This document shows, one piece after another, positions 1 through 8,463 of a DNA stretch of 64,000 nt (its first letter is position 1; each line of letters starts with the position of its first letter). The notes under the pieces were generated by a model. That model had not been told where the DNA came from. It was given only the letters and a program-made list of their open reading frames with translations, and searched no databases. The position numbers and the translations under genes were made by a program. Source of the DNA: Clostridium zeae (lineage in GTDB: Bacteria > Bacillota > Clostridia > Clostridiales > Clostridiaceae); contig NZ_BMBA01000004.1 of NCBI RefSeq assembly GCF_017312485.1, positions 248,001 to 312,000 on the forward strand. The letters are read 5' to 3'.

Positions 1-463
1 TAATAATAGGCATATTTGGCTCATCAAGTTCCCTTCGAAAAGCTTCAATGACTTTTAAAAACTTATCATAATAAAGTTTGTAGCGTCCTGGAGCACATTC
101 ATTTTCACCTTGATGCCATAGAATCCCATCAAGCTTGCTGCTTTCTTTTGCTAGCTTTGCTTGGAATATGGCGTGTTTAAATAGCGGTCCCTCTTCTGAC
201 CAATCATCTATACTTGTAGAGCCTTCAGCACAAGGTATTAATCCTATTTCTTCGTTTTGGTTCTTCTTACACCATGCAGCAGCAAAAGAAGCTGCAGGCC
301 CGACTCCTGAATAAGGTCTATCAAAATTAATAGGCTCGGTCATGATCTGCCATCTTCCATTACGGAGCATTTTTATACGTTCATTGCAAATTTTAGGAAC
401 CTCTTTTAAGAATCCACGGCCAGCCATATTTGATTGACCAACCATTAAAAAAGAATGTATCAT
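1..463 (-). CDS. Sialate O-acetylesterase family (SASA), partial
   Basis: The first 154 codons of a carbohydrate esterase are visible; the 3' end lies off the left edge. The start at 463 has an AGGAGG ribosome binding site. Residues 9-13 (GQSNM) carry the nucleophile Ser typical of SASA/DUF303 enzymes, and a WHQGE block follows near residue 118, also family-typical. There is no signal peptide, so it is probably cytoplasmic. The family removes acetyl groups from sialic acids or from xylan-type sugars; the substrate cannot be told here. Confidence 0.85.
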   Translation of the reverse strand, partial: MIHSFLMVGQSNMAGRGFLKEVPKICNERIKMLRNGRWQIMTEPINFDRPYSGVGPAASFAAAWCKKNQNEEIGLIPCAEGSTSIDDWSEEGPLFKHAIFQAKLAKESSKLDGILWHQGENECAPGRYKLYYDKFLKVIEAFRRELDEPNMPII

Positions 464-533
464 AAATATATTTTCCTCCTTTGTTTAGTATTGCTGAAAT
501 ATACTCTTATTTTATAATCAAACGCACTACTTT

Positions 534-572
534 CCTAGCTCAAAAATAATATATAGTTATTTTTGAGCTAGG
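534..572. other. Strong hairpin between two minus-strand genes
   Basis: Two perfect 16-base arms (534-549 and 557-572) surround a 7-base loop, just downstream of the hydrolase gene. Neither side has a proper U tract, so it is an RNA or DNA hairpin rather than a textbook terminator. It may still end the hydrolase transcript or protect its 3' end. Confidence 0.55.
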
Positions 573-609
573 ATTATGTTCTTCATTTCCACACTTTTCA
601 ATTATTTAA

Positions 610-1587
610 TCAGAGACTCTTAATAAATGAAATTATAGCTGCACTGATATCCTCTGGTTTCTCTTGTTGAGCCCAATGTCCACAATCTTCAAGAAAGATA
701 TTCTTACGAAGGTTTGGAACTAGTTTATGCATATCTAAAATTATTTGATCCATTCCTGGCATACTTAAACCAACATCTCTGCTCCCAACTATGAATTGAG
801 CTGGAATTGTTACTTTCATCCCATTAAAACAACTTAATAATTCTCTATTTCTATCTAAATTACGATAATAATTTAATCCACCTCGAAAACCTGTTTTAGC
901 AAATGATTCAGCATATATCTCTAAGTCTTTTTCTTTAAGCCAAGAAGTTATTTTAGGCATTGGTAATGCTGAAAGCAATCCCTTCTCTCTTGATACCATG
1001 CTAAACGGATTAGGAGTTCCATCGTTACACTTACGTGGACCTGCATCTCCAGATGCTGAGTAGAACAAATTATGAACTGTAAAATATGAATTTTTCTCAA
1101 ATTCTTTTTCTGCTACACCTGGTGTTTGGAAATATAAGGTGTAAAATAATTCCTTGTCATTCTGAGGAAAAACAGTAGTTGGAGGAATTGGAGGTTGAGG
1201 CATCATTGGTACTGTTAATGCTACTATTCCTCGGAATCGATCTGGTCTTAATAATGCTGCATTCCATGCAATTGTTGCTCCCCAATCGTTTCCTACTATA
1301 ACTGCTGTCTCTTCATTTAATGCATCTAACAATCCAATTATATCTCCAACTAAATGAAGAATCGTATATTGATCAATATCTTTAGGCTGCTCTGTATCTC
1401 CAAAGCCTCTCAAGTCAGGTGCTACAACATGAAAACCTTCTTCAGCTAATACTGGAATCTGATGTCTCCATGAATACCACATTTCTGGAAAGCCGTGTAG
1501 TAATACTACAAGTGGTCCTTCACCTTGTTCTGCTATATGCATTTTAATATCATTTGTTTCAATAATTCTATGTTTCAATCCACTCAT
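610..1587 (-). CDS. Alpha/beta hydrolase, epoxide hydrolase-like
   Basis: A 325-residue cytoplasmic alpha/beta hydrolase. HGFP at residues 31-34 forms the oxyanion region, and the nucleophile elbow GNDWGA places an Asp at residue 101, which points to the epoxide hydrolase/haloalkane dehalogenase branch rather than to Ser esterases. A late GHW supplies the catalytic His. The in-frame ATG 8 codons upstream lacks a ribosome binding site, while the ATG at 1587 has AAGGAGA about 7 bases before it, so I chose 1587. It is divergent from a TetR gene that probably controls it. The natural substrate is unknown. Confidence 0.85.
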   Translation of the reverse strand: MSGLKHRIIETNDIKMHIAEQGEGPLVVLLHGFPEMWYSWRHQIPVLAEEGFHVVAPDLRGFGDTEQPKDIDQYTILHLVGDIIGLLDALNEETAVIVGNDWGATIAWNAALLRPDRFRGIVALTVPMMPQPPIPPTTVFPQNDKELFYTLYFQTPGVAEKEFEKNSYFTVHNLFYSASGDAGPRKCNDGTPNPFSMVSREKGLLSALPMPKITSWLKEKDLEIYAESFAKTGFRGGLNYYRNLDRNRELLSCFNGMKVTIPAQFIVGSRDVGLSMPGMDQIILDMHKLVPNLRKNIFLEDCGHWAQQEKPEDISAAIISFIKSL

Positions 1588-1705
1588 CTTACTTCTCCTT
1601 ATACATATCATTTATAAATATTATCATAATCATATGCTTATTAAACACGTGTTGCTCAGCCGATTTATGCATGTTATGATTATAATGCACTAAAATTAGC
1701 TATTC

Positions 1706-1733
1706 AACCAACAAAAATGCTATACTGTTGGTT
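1706..1733. promoter_or_regulatory. Candidate TetR operator
   Basis: The inverted repeat AACCAACA-N12-TGTTGGTT lies in the 222-bp gap between the hydrolase and the divergent TetR gene. Its size and position fit the operator of that regulator. This is inferred from symmetry only. Confidence 0.5.
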
Positions 1734-1809
1734 CTTTAATAAAGACATAATTATAATTTGGATTTTATTAAAAATAAATTCTCATTAATATAAGAAAGGT
1801 AGAAACGTG

Positions 1810-2400
1810 ATGTCAAAATCTCCAGAAAATAGTAAGCATGCATTTAATACTCGTAATTTAATTCAAGATACATTTCTTTCATTGACAAATGAAAAATCCT
1901 TTGAAGATATAACTGTTAAGGATATTTCTGAAAGAACACCAGTAAATCGTTCAACCTTTTATTCTCATTTTGAAGATAAATTCGATTTATTAAGTTCCTT
2001 TGTAACTGATACATTAATGAAATTTGTATCTGAAAAAATTCATTCTGACACAAAGTTAACTGAGGATACTTTACGAGATTTAATTCTTATAATGTATGAC
2101 TTCCATATGTACATAGGGACTAACTATACAAAATTATATAAATCCGCAAGTGTATTAATTGATATCAAAGTCCAACTTAAATTACAAGATATCATACTAA
2201 CGATGCTAAATAACATTAAACTTTTTTCAAAGAATGAACAAGATAAATTAGAATTGCTTACTGTTATGATTAGCAGCGGTATATATTGCTCCACTAAACG
2301 TTGGTATAGCAAAGGTGACTTGAAAGACACTTCTTCATTAGTGAAAGAAGTCCTTCCTTTTATGGCTGCAGGATTAAAGTCTGTAATTCATGAGTTATAA
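1810..2400 (+). CDS. TetR/AcrR family transcriptional regulator
   Basis: A 196-residue one-component regulator. The N-terminal helix-turn-helix covers about residues 15-62 and ends in the typical recognition-helix pattern NRSTFYSHFEDKFDLL. The C-terminal ligand-binding half is not assignable to a ligand. GTG at 1807 and ATG at 1810 are both usable; the ATG was chosen, with GAAAGG upstream. It is divergent from the epoxide-hydrolase-like gene, its likely target. It resembles the TetR at 39471 in length and layout. Confidence 0.85.
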   Translation: MSKSPENSKHAFNTRNLIQDTFLSLTNEKSFEDITVKDISERTPVNRSTFYSHFEDKFDLLSSFVTDTLMKFVSEKIHSDTKLTEDTLRDLILIMYDFHMYIGTNYTKLYKSASVLIDIKVQLKLQDIILTMLNNIKLFSKNEQDKLELLTVMISSGIYCSTKRWYSKGDLKDTSSLVKEVLPFMAAGLKSVIHEL

Positions 2401-2406
2401 TAGCTA

Positions 2407-2462
2407 TAAAAAATCCGATAAAGTGATTTTCTTCAGTGAATTTTGAGCATCTGACTTTTCCA
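2407..2462 (+). repeat. Dispersed terminator-like repeat, copy 1
   Basis: This AT-rich segment shares the pattern of an A-run, a short stem, TTCTTC-GTGA, a T-run and a GCATCTG-type tail with 32319-32372 and, inverted, with 26884-26937. It sits just after the TetR stop codon and probably acts as its terminator. The copies are similar rather than identical. Confidence 0.45.
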
Positions 2463-2591
2463 AACCTAAGTAAGGAAATTCTGGCAGACACATATTTCTT
2501 CTTTTTTATACTTTCAGTCGAATTTATATTTAAGCCTTCTAAGCATACTTATCAACCGATAAATTTGAAATATAAATCTTAATGAAAAGAA

Positions 2592-2615
2592 ATCCACGAC
2601 AAGTTTGCCGTGGAT
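2592..2615 (-). terminator. Terminator of the adenine deaminase gene
   Basis: The arms ATCCACG and CGTGGAT enclose a 10-base loop. Read on the minus strand the stem is followed by TTTCTTTT. It lies about 40 bases after the ade stop codon. Confidence 0.7.
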
Positions 2616-2652
2616 AACTGTAACTATAAATACCGCTATATAATCATTATTT

Positions 2653-4398
2653 TTAAGCTTGAACCTTTATATTAGAAAATCTCTTAAATTCAAATAATCC
2701 AGCGTCAGTTAATTTGATTTCTGGTATAACTGGAAGAGTTAAGAAGGATAAAGTTAAAAAAGGATTAAAGTCTTTGTTAGCTTCTATTACACTTAGTGAT
2801 TCATTTAAAGTGCGTAGCTGCTCTTGAACTTCTAAATAACTATTTTCAGACATTAAACCACCTATAGCTAGTGGCAGGGATGCTACAACTTCTTTTCCTG
2901 AAGCAACTACTATTCCTCCCCCCATCTCTATAAGACGATTAACCGCTAAAAACATTTCTTTATCAGAGGTTCCAACAACAACGATGTTATGGGAATCATG
3001 AGCTACGGTAGTTGCAATAGCTCCTTTTTTTATACCAAAGCCTTTAACAATTCCAAGGCCAATATTTCCTGTTGAGTGATGCCTTTCTATAACGGCAATC
3101 TTTAATTGATCCTTAAAAATAGAAGTACTAAACATTCCTTTATTTATATCCACTTTTTCAACTCTATGATGTGTAATTAAACTATTAGGAACTATCTCTA
3201 TTACATTGCATAAATCAGAAGATAAAGGTATCTCTAAAGCATCTTCTTTTAGTTCTTTCATATTTATCTTAGGCAATTTCAAGGTTAAGATCTTACTAAC
3301 ATCTTCAGCTTTAATGACTTCCTTATTTACTTTTCCACTATCTACAACACATTTCCCTCTTTTTACAACCTTATCAATTGTAATATTATTCAGGTCATCT
3401 AGTATTAATAAGTCCGCCTGATACCCAGGTGCCACCGCTCCAAAACTACGAAGTCCAAAAAATTCAGCTGCATTAATAGTTACCATTTGGATGGCTGTCA
3501 CTGGATCTATTCCTTCTTTTATAGCAAGTCTTACATTATAATCTACGCTGCCTTCTGCTATCAAATCATCAGGTAATTTATCATCTGTCACAAGAATACA
3601 TCTTCTTGAATTTACTGGAGTAATCACTGGAAGTAACTTTTTCAGCTCTTTAGCTGCAGTTCCTTCTCTAATCATTAAATACATACCTAATCCTAATCGA
3701 TCCTTTGCTTCCTCAACATCCACACACTCATGATCTGCATAGATTCCTGCTGCTACATATACATTTAGTTCTTCTTTTGTTAATCCTGCTGCATGGCCAT
3801 CTATAATTTTCCCATTTGAATGTGCATCGGTAATTTTCTTTAACATTCCTTCATTTAAGTTTAATATGGATGGGAAGTCCATAACTTCTGCAAGCCCCAA
3901 AACCCTTGGATGTGAGTAAAATGGGTTTAGGTCTTCTCCATTTAGTATTGCTCCACTGCTTCCAAAGGAGGTTGCTGGAACACAAGAAGGAAGCATAATA
4001 AATACATCTAAAGGCAATTCTTCTGATGCGTTTAACATAAAGTTAATCCCTTCTGTACCTGCGACATTTGCAATCTCATGAGGATCTGCCATCACTGTAG
4101 TAACCCCATGCTGAACAAGAACCTTTGATAATTCACGAGGTGTAAGCATTGTGCTTTCTATGTGCATATGACCATCAATAAACCCTGGAACTATAAACTT
4201 TCCCTCAGCATCTATAATCTCTTCCCCTTCATACTGACCAATACCAGCTATAAATCCATCTACCATGGCTATATCACCTTCAGTAATATCTCCAGTAAAA
4301 ACATTCACTATCTTTCCGTTTTTAACAACGCAATCAGCTTTTATTTCCTTACTTGCTACCTTAATTCTCTTCTTTAAAATATTCATATCATTCTTCAT
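2653..4398 (-). CDS. ade: Adenine deaminase
   Basis: A 581-residue amidohydrolase that converts adenine to hypoxanthine and ammonia in purine salvage. The metal site is visible as [13 protein letters not shown] near residue 70, the amidohydrolase core runs to about residue 370, and the C-terminal adenine deaminase domain follows with the AVAHDSHN-like [14 protein letters not shown] block. Full length matches the bacterial AdeC/YerA-type family. An in-frame GTG 3 codons upstream directly abuts AAGGAG, whereas the ATG at 4398 sits 8 bases after it, so 4398 is the start. An adenine riboswitch lies upstream in the same orientation. The C-terminal domain supports adenine deaminase over other amidohydrolases. 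Confidence 0.95.
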   Translation of the reverse strand: MKNDMNILKKRIKVASKEIKADCVVKNGKIVNVFTGDITEGDIAMVDGFIAGIGQYEGEEIIDAEGKFIVPGFIDGHMHIESTMLTPRELSKVLVQHGVTTVMADPHEIANVAGTEGINFMLNASEELPLDVFIMLPSCVPATSFGSSGAILNGEDLNPFYSHPRVLGLAEVMDFPSILNLNEGMLKKITDAHSNGKIIDGHAAGLTKEELNVYVAAGIYADHECVDVEEAKDRLGLGMYLMIREGTAAKELKKLLPVITPVNSRRCILVTDDKLPDDLIAEGSVDYNVRLAIKEGIDPVTAIQMVTINAAEFFGLRSFGAVAPGYQADLLILDDLNNITIDKVVKRGKCVVDSGKVNKEVIKAEDVSKILTLKLPKINMKELKEDALEIPLSSDLCNVIEIVPNSLITHHRVEKVDINKGMFSTSIFKDQLKIAVIERHHSTGNIGLGIVKGFGIKKGAIATTVAHDSHNIVVVGTSDKEMFLAVNRLIEMGGGIVVASGKEVVASLPLAIGGLMSENSYLEVQEQLRTLNESLSVIEANKDFNPFLTLSFLTLPVIPEIKLTDAGLFEFKRFSNIKVQA

Positions 4399-4549
4399 AT
4401 AATGCACTCCTTACTAAAATCATTAATTTTATCTAAACTACCAAATTACTATGTACTTTTTATCTGTGATTCTTTTTGCGTATCTTCTTTTTTTTAAGCG
4501 TATGTGAAGGAATCTTGACAGGTGATAAGTTCTTCTTTTTACTCTTTAC

Positions 4550-4590
4550 GGATGTACTACTTCGTAATAAAATTTATATTTTTAAATTCA
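4550..4590. repeat. Fragment of the ~95-bp palindromic repeat
   Basis: The end motif GGATGTACTACTTC and the AT-rich stretch after it match the left part of the element at 9359-9455. No matching right end is visible. It lies in the leader between the riboswitch and ade. Confidence 0.4.
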
Positions 4591-4610
4591 AAATAGACTT
4601 TAATATGGCT

Positions 4611-4677
4611 AAAAAATATAAAAAAATCCTGATTACGAAGAAAATGAGTCAACAATTTTCTTTGTAATCAGGATTTT
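4611..4677 (-). terminator. Riboswitch expression-platform terminator
   Basis: On the minus strand two 20-base arms (4655-4674 and 4626-4645) form a near-perfect hairpin with one G/U-type difference and a 9-base loop, followed by a long T run. The upstream arm is made of the aptamer's P3 3' strand, J3/1 and P1 3' strand, so forming the aptamer must disrupt the terminator. This predicts that adenine turns transcription on. Confidence 0.85.
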
Positions 4678-4735
4678 ACGGTTCCTGGTAGAGACCCTCA
4701 ACCCATATTGTTGAGGTTATACGAACGATTTTCTC
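4655..4735 (-). promoter_or_regulatory. Adenine-sensing purine riboswitch aptamer
   Basis: On the minus strand the conserved purine aptamer is readable in order: P1 5' side and CGTATAA, P2 CCTCAAC/GTTGAGG with loop AATATGG, J2/3 CTCTACC, P3 CAGGA/TCCTG with loop ACCGTAAAA, then J3/1 ATTAC. The J3/1 base equivalent to position 74 of the xpt/add aptamers is T (U), the adenine-specifying residue, not C. It precedes ade by about 210 bases after its terminator arm. P1 has a C-A mismatch. Confidence 0.9.
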
Positions 4736-4828
4736 TATTAATTTTTAATAATTATAGCTTAATATAAATATATTGTCAATTTATAACTTTAAAAAATTAA
4801 TAATATTCAACCTTCTGGTATATATATA

Positions 4829-5404
4829 TTATTTGTTGTAGTCTTCCTTTAGGTAACCGTATATCTCTAAATCTACCACGCCCTTGCCAGACCATAAACT
4901 AGCTTGTCTAAGTAAGCCTTCCTTCATGAAGCCATTCTTTATAAGTACATGCTTTGAAGCCATGTTTTTAGGCATAACCTCTGCTTGAATACGATTAATA
5001 TTTGCCGTTTCAAATAAAAACTTAATCAACAAGCTTAGAGCTTCTGATGCGATACCTTTGCCCCAATTTTTTTCTGCAAGGAAATATCCTACAGTGACCA
5101 TATTAACCTTTTGATTAAAATCCATTGCTTCAATAATTCCAACCAATTTATTGCTATGATTTTTAGAAAATATTCCCCACTTAATCCTGCTTCTCTTATT
5201 ATAATCCCTCTCAAAATGACCAATCATCTTTTCTACGGTATCAATATTATTCTTTGGAATAATACCACAAAACTCAAATACCTTCTCATTATTATAGATT
5301 TTAAACACTTCTTTAACATCTGTTTTTTCAATTTTTTTTAATATTATATTTGCAGATTCTAAAACAGGAAAATCCCCAAAAATCATATCTATGTTCATCT
5401 TCAC
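4829..5404 (-). CDS. GNAT N-acetyltransferase, RimJ/RimL type
   Basis: A 191-residue cytoplasmic acetyltransferase. The N-terminal part reads like the Acetyltransf_3 family (IILKKIEKTD, then YNNEKVFEFCG), and the acetyl-CoA loop lies at NWGKGIASEALSLLI, near residue 115. Start GTG at 5404 has AAGGAG 6 bases upstream; an ATG two codons later is the alternative. Related enzymes acetylate ribosomal-protein N termini or small amines; no substrate can be assigned. It follows an unrelated AraC gene on the same strand with a 38-bp gap. Confidence 0.85.
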   Translation of the reverse strand: MKMNIDMIFGDFPVLESANIILKKIEKTDVKEVFKIYNNEKVFEFCGIIPKNNIDTVEKMIGHFERDYNKRSRIKWGIFSKNHSNKLVGIIEAMDFNQKVNMVTVGYFLAEKNWGKGIASEALSLLIKFLFETANINRIQAEVMPKNMASKHVLIKNGFMKEGLLRQASLWSGKGVVDLEIYGYLKEDYNK

Positions 5405-5442
5405 CCTTTTCTCCTTTTCTATGTTTATTCTTTATGAAGGTT

Positions 5443-6315
5443 TCATTTAACTGGTATGTATATTTTCATTTTCATCCTGTCAGGATACATCGAATTACAT
5501 ACATCCGTCACCTCAAAATCCGGCCCCTCTCTCCTTTCATAATTAGAATTAGGTAGCCATGTTTTATAGATATATCTCCAGGTGTTTTGAGCTATTTCTA
5601 CCGAACCAGAAATATTAAATATAGCATATTTTCCTTCAGGTATTTCCAGATTAACAAGATTACACTCTAATCCATCGCTTGGACATTTTACAGCTTCTCC
5701 TACAAGAAATGAAAACTGACCATCATCTTGATAATTACAACTTATTCCATAGGAAAATGCTGGTGCAATTCTCTCAGAAATTCTCATATAATATTCATTT
5801 CTACCAAAATCATGATAAAAACCTGGAATCTCACTAAAATATTGCTCATCAATCAGATTTGTTTTGTATTCATATCCAACTATATAAGTTCTGCTAAGAT
5901 CAATAATTTCAGGTTTATCCATATCCAACTCTCCCTGTATTTTTTTCTCATAATCCATAAAGTTGATTTTATGAATAAGATTTATTCTGCTTTCCTGTGA
6001 CTTTCGATACTTATAGGGAGTTATATTAAAACAACCCTCAAAAGCACGTGTAAAAGCTTCCTGAGATCCATACTGAAAAGCAATTGCTATTTCTAATATA
6101 TTTTTATCTGTTCTTTTAAGCAATATAGCGGCTTCCGTCATCCTTCTTTTTCTTATATAACTCTGAACTGAAAAGCCTGAAATTGCTTGAAATATCCTTT
6201 GAAAATGAAATGCTGAAAAGTAAGCTTTTGATGCTATATCTACAATATCAATATTTTGTTCAAGATTCGTTTCAATAAATTCAATTGAATTTTGTATTCT
6301 ATGATAATAGTTCAT
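5443..6315 (-). CDS. AraC family regulator with GyrI-like effector domain
   Basis: A 290-residue regulator with the DNA-binding domain first: two helix-turn-helix motifs at about residues 10-105 (AYFSAFHFQRIFQ and YGSQEAFTRAF), then a GyrI-like ligand-binding domain at about 130-290, as in Rob/BltR-type proteins that sense amphipathic compounds. The longer in-frame ATG at 6342 lies inside a 44-bp palindrome and has no ribosome binding site. The ATG at 6315 has AGGAGG 12 bases upstream and is preferred. Confidence 0.85.
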   Translation of the reverse strand: MNYYHRIQNSIEFIETNLEQNIDIVDIASKAYFSAFHFQRIFQAISGFSVQSYIRKRRMTEAAILLKRTDKNILEIAIAFQYGSQEAFTRAFEGCFNITPYKYRKSQESRINLIHKINFMDYEKKIQGELDMDKPEIIDLSRTYIVGYEYKTNLIDEQYFSEIPGFYHDFGRNEYYMRISERIAPAFSYGISCNYQDDGQFSFLVGEAVKCPSDGLECNLVNLEIPEGKYAIFNISGSVEIAQNTWRYIYKTWLPNSNYERREGPDFEVTDVCNSMYPDRMKMKIYIPVK

Positions 6316-6333
6316 TTCTTTCTTATACCTCCT

Positions 6334-6377
6334 GAAAACCATTTACAAATATTGTACAATATTTGTAAATGGTTTTC
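6334..6377. promoter_or_regulatory. Perfect 44-bp palindrome before the AraC gene
   Basis: The 44 bases are exactly equal to their reverse complement, with the centre at TTGTACAA and no spacer. The palindrome ends right at the AGGAGG of the AraC gene. It could be the autoregulatory operator of that protein, or an mRNA hairpin in the 5' leader. Nothing similar was seen elsewhere in the window. Confidence 0.6.
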
Positions 6378-6465
6378 TTGATAATCTGTGCTATTAATTT
6401 CAGTTTATACTTTTCTTATATTTACCAATTTAAAATAAAAGTTATATAACTTTCATTACAGTAAA

Positions 6466-6493
6466 AATAATAACCGTAGTGCTAAACTACGGT
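6466..6493 (-). terminator. Intrinsic terminator
   Basis: The 8-base arms ACCGTAGT and ACTACGGT enclose a 5-base loop, and the minus-strand reading continues into TTATTATTTTTA. It lies just past the remnant at 6498 and would end transcripts of the kinase region. Confidence 0.65.
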
Positions 6494-6497
6494 CAAA

Positions 6498-6659
6498 TTA
6501 ATCTATTTTATTAAGTATGCGTGTAATATGTTTAGCTGCCTTACCTAGTTCTTCATCTAAAATCATATGTCCACTATAATTAAAATCCACAATTTCTAAT
6601 TCTTTTACAAATTCTTTATACTTTAATACATCATCGTACGTTAAATATCTTCTACCATA
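6498..6659 (-). pseudogene. C-terminal gene remnant, unrecognised
   Basis: Fifty-three codons without an ATG near the front read YGRRYLTYDDVLKYKEF and later DFNYSGHMILDEELGKAAKHI before a TAA. A TGA in the same frame precedes it directly. The SGHM piece recalls the catalytic-His end of alpha/beta hydrolases, but that is only a guess. It sits between the kinase stop and a terminator, so it may be the tail of a gene deleted here. Confidence 0.5.
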
Positions 6660-6674
6660 TCAATATATTATTTC

Positions 6675-7178
6675 TTATCTTGTAACCTCCTCATAAATCA
6701 TATCTACTACTTCATTTAATTTTAATTCTTTACTTATAAATGTCTCTGGAATAATGCCTAACAAATCTCTTTCATTCCACCATTTTCTCATATCTTTTTC
6801 TCCAAAATCCTGAGCATTTGGTTTTTGTTTATGCCGATTTAAGGTTTCTTCGAAAGGTATATCAAAGTAGTAAGCAAAGATTTGATTATCAAATTCATGA
6901 AGTAAACTTTTAAGTAGCCCTTCATACCACTTTGAATTTAAAATTCCTTCTAAAATTACAATATCACAATGTTTCTTTCCATATATCACTAGCTCATTTA
7001 ACAAATCACTTGCTTTTGTATCAGGTCCATCTTTTACAAATAGCATTTCTCTTCTAACCACATCTTGTGAGATTAGCATTGTACCTTGTCCAAATTTCTT
7101 TTGTAGCGCCTTAGCTGTTGTAGTTTTACCACTTCCTGAATTGCCCCTCAGAATAATTAGCTTTACCACTTTGTTCAC
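6675..7178 (-). CDS. P-loop kinase-like ATPase
   Basis: A 167-residue cytoplasmic nucleotide-binding protein. Walker A is GNSGSGKTT at about residues 12-20, followed by a QDVVRREML segment and a kinase-type lid (NRHKQKPNAQDFGE). It resembles small zeta-toxin/gluconate-kinase-like ATPases often found near acetyltransferases; no substrate can be given. The start is GTG at 7178 with AAGGA 8 bases upstream. A broken copy of the first 35 codons lies at 29425-29528. Confidence 0.75.
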   Translation of the reverse strand: MNKVVKLIILRGNSGSGKTTTAKALQKKFGQGTMLISQDVVRREMLFVKDGPDTKASDLLNELVIYGKKHCDIVILEGILNSKWYEGLLKSLLHEFDNQIFAYYFDIPFEETLNRHKQKPNAQDFGEKDMRKWWNERDLLGIIPETFISKELKLNEVVDMIYEEVTR

Positions 7179-7432
7179 CTTTAATATCCTTCTTAATTTA
7201 TGGAATTACTGATTTACTTACTTTTACACTATTTCATCAACTATAAGCTATAGCATTATTAAAATCAATTATATATTTACTATTATACCATTAAAATACA
7301 TTTTGTATGATATATTAGTACCAAAATTATGTTCGAGTTACTTTACTCTATACTTCCAATTTAAGTGTATTATAGTAAAGTTAATAAAAATCGGCTTTAA
7401 TGATAAATCAGTCATAATCACTAAATCCTTAA
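7179..7432. other. AT-rich intergenic stretch, no gene seen
   Basis: Together with the terminator after it, this gap is about 300 bases. No convincing reading frame, operator or RNA was found. The phrase ATTATACCATTAAAATACA recurs near 31206, too short to interpret. Confidence 0.4.
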
Positions 7433-7484
7433 AGAAAAAGCAGAAGTAATATTCGTAAATAAGAATACTAAATCTGCTTTTTCT
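7433..7484 (-). terminator. Terminator of the P-loop protein gene
   Basis: The 12-base arms AGAAAAAGCAGA and TCTGCTTTTTCT close a stem with an inner ATTC/GAAT pair. It begins at the base next to the stop codon of the gene at 7485 and ends in a T-rich tract on the minus strand. Confidence 0.75.
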
Positions 7485-8324
7485 CTAATCTCTATTAATT
7501 AAAGTTACTGGAATACCTAGATTTCTAATCATCAACTTATCTATTCTTAATCTTTCTTTACAAAAAGAAAATACACCTTCTCTTCCTGCTAGTTCATGTT
7601 TTTTTCCATAATTCGTGTTACTAACCCAATAAGCAATTTCATCAATCCAATCTTTTCTTGATTCATTTGGTGCTTTTCTTTCATCTGCTGCTTTCATTAT
7701 TACTTTTTCAACATCAGAAGGATCAATATAGACAATACATGGATTTAGGCATTTTACTTTACTTAACAAATTAGTAAGATAGGTCAAAATTTCTTCATCG
7801 CTTTTTTCATATACACCTAATAACTCAAAAATATGATTTTGAAGAAAAGCACATTCAAATATATAAATAGTATCATCTAATAGGGCTTTCTCAGCAAAGT
7901 TCTCCCAACGCCTTAGATGAATTTCTGTAAATTCCTTTAAGCTACGTCTACCATCACATATTTCTTTTGCTGCAACCTCGCCTACGAGTCCCCAATAACA
8001 TCCCTCTGGAAAGTCTATCTTTGTATAAGCTAAGATAAAATGCTCTTCTTCCCTTCGAGTTTGTATTTCAATTCTATGCTTAAGTTCCTCTTTGCTAATA
8101 GTCTTTTCTGAAGTTTCCCACATTTCTAAACACTTTGATAAGAAATTATTGTATTCTTCTTCACTTAGATAAGCGTTCCATGACATATCTGCTGGGTGAG
8201 ACATTCCTTCTTCGTAAAGTACTACCTTTTTACCCTCTGCTATTAGCTTTTCTTTTATTTTTCTTGATGTAGTAGTCTTACCTGCGCCTGGTATACCTTC
8301 TACCATTATAAGTTTATTCTCCAT
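7485..8324 (-). CDS. P-loop NTPase, nucleotide-kinase-like
   Basis: A 279-residue protein beginning with a Walker A (VEGIPGAGKTTTSRKI, residues 5-20) as in thymidylate-kinase-like ATPases. The rest is unusual: charged, with FECAFLQNHIFELL near the middle and a DPSDVE segment later. Proteins of this type are widespread in Firmicutes without a proven role. A TTG 4 codons upstream overlaps GGAGAG; the ATG at 8324 lies 5 bases after it and is used. Confidence 0.7.
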   Translation of the reverse strand: MENKLIMVEGIPGAGKTTTSRKIKEKLIAEGKKVVLYEEGMSHPADMSWNAYLSEEEYNNFLSKCLEMWETSEKTISKEELKHRIEIQTRREEEHFILAYTKIDFPEGCYWGLVGEVAAKEICDGRRSLKEFTEIHLRRWENFAEKALLDDTIYIFECAFLQNHIFELLGVYEKSDEEILTYLTNLLSKVKCLNPCIVYIDPSDVEKVIMKAADERKAPNESRKDWIDEIAYWVSNTNYGKKHELAGREGVFSFCKERLRIDKLMIRNLGIPVTLINRD

Positions 8325-8366
8325 ATTTCTCTCCAATTCAAATTACAATTTACCACTTTTCTTAAT

Positions 8367-8461
8367 ATGAACCACTTCATATTAGAATTTACATTATAAA
8401 ATTCTTCTCTCAAAACCCAGATGGTTTTGAAAATAAATTTCGGCTTGAAGTGTTTTATCTT
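8367..8461. repeat. ~95-bp palindromic dispersed repeat, copy A
   Basis: The element starts with ATGAACCACTTCATATTA and ends with TTGAAGTG, and it shares interior sequence (TAAAATTC, AATAAATTTCGG) with copy B at 9359-9455 in the same orientation. It ends two bases before the stop codon of the phosphotransferase gene. It may act as a transcript 3' end. Confidence 0.7.
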
Positions 8462-8463
8462 TA

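Noticed and set aside
534-572. Hairpin as a textbook rho-independent terminator
   Set aside because: No U tract follows on either strand; kept only as a hairpin.
4476-4667. Open frame on the plus strand across the riboswitch
   Set aside because: It is antisense to the riboswitch and terminator, is AT-biased, and has no ribosome binding site; the RNA structure explains the sequence.
4655-4735. Guanine-type reading of the purine riboswitch
   Set aside because: The base equivalent to position 74 is T rather than C, and the gene downstream degrades adenine.
5350-5556. Overlapping plus-strand frame between GNAT and AraC genes
   Set aside because: It overlaps two well-supported minus-strand genes and lacks any motif or ribosome site.
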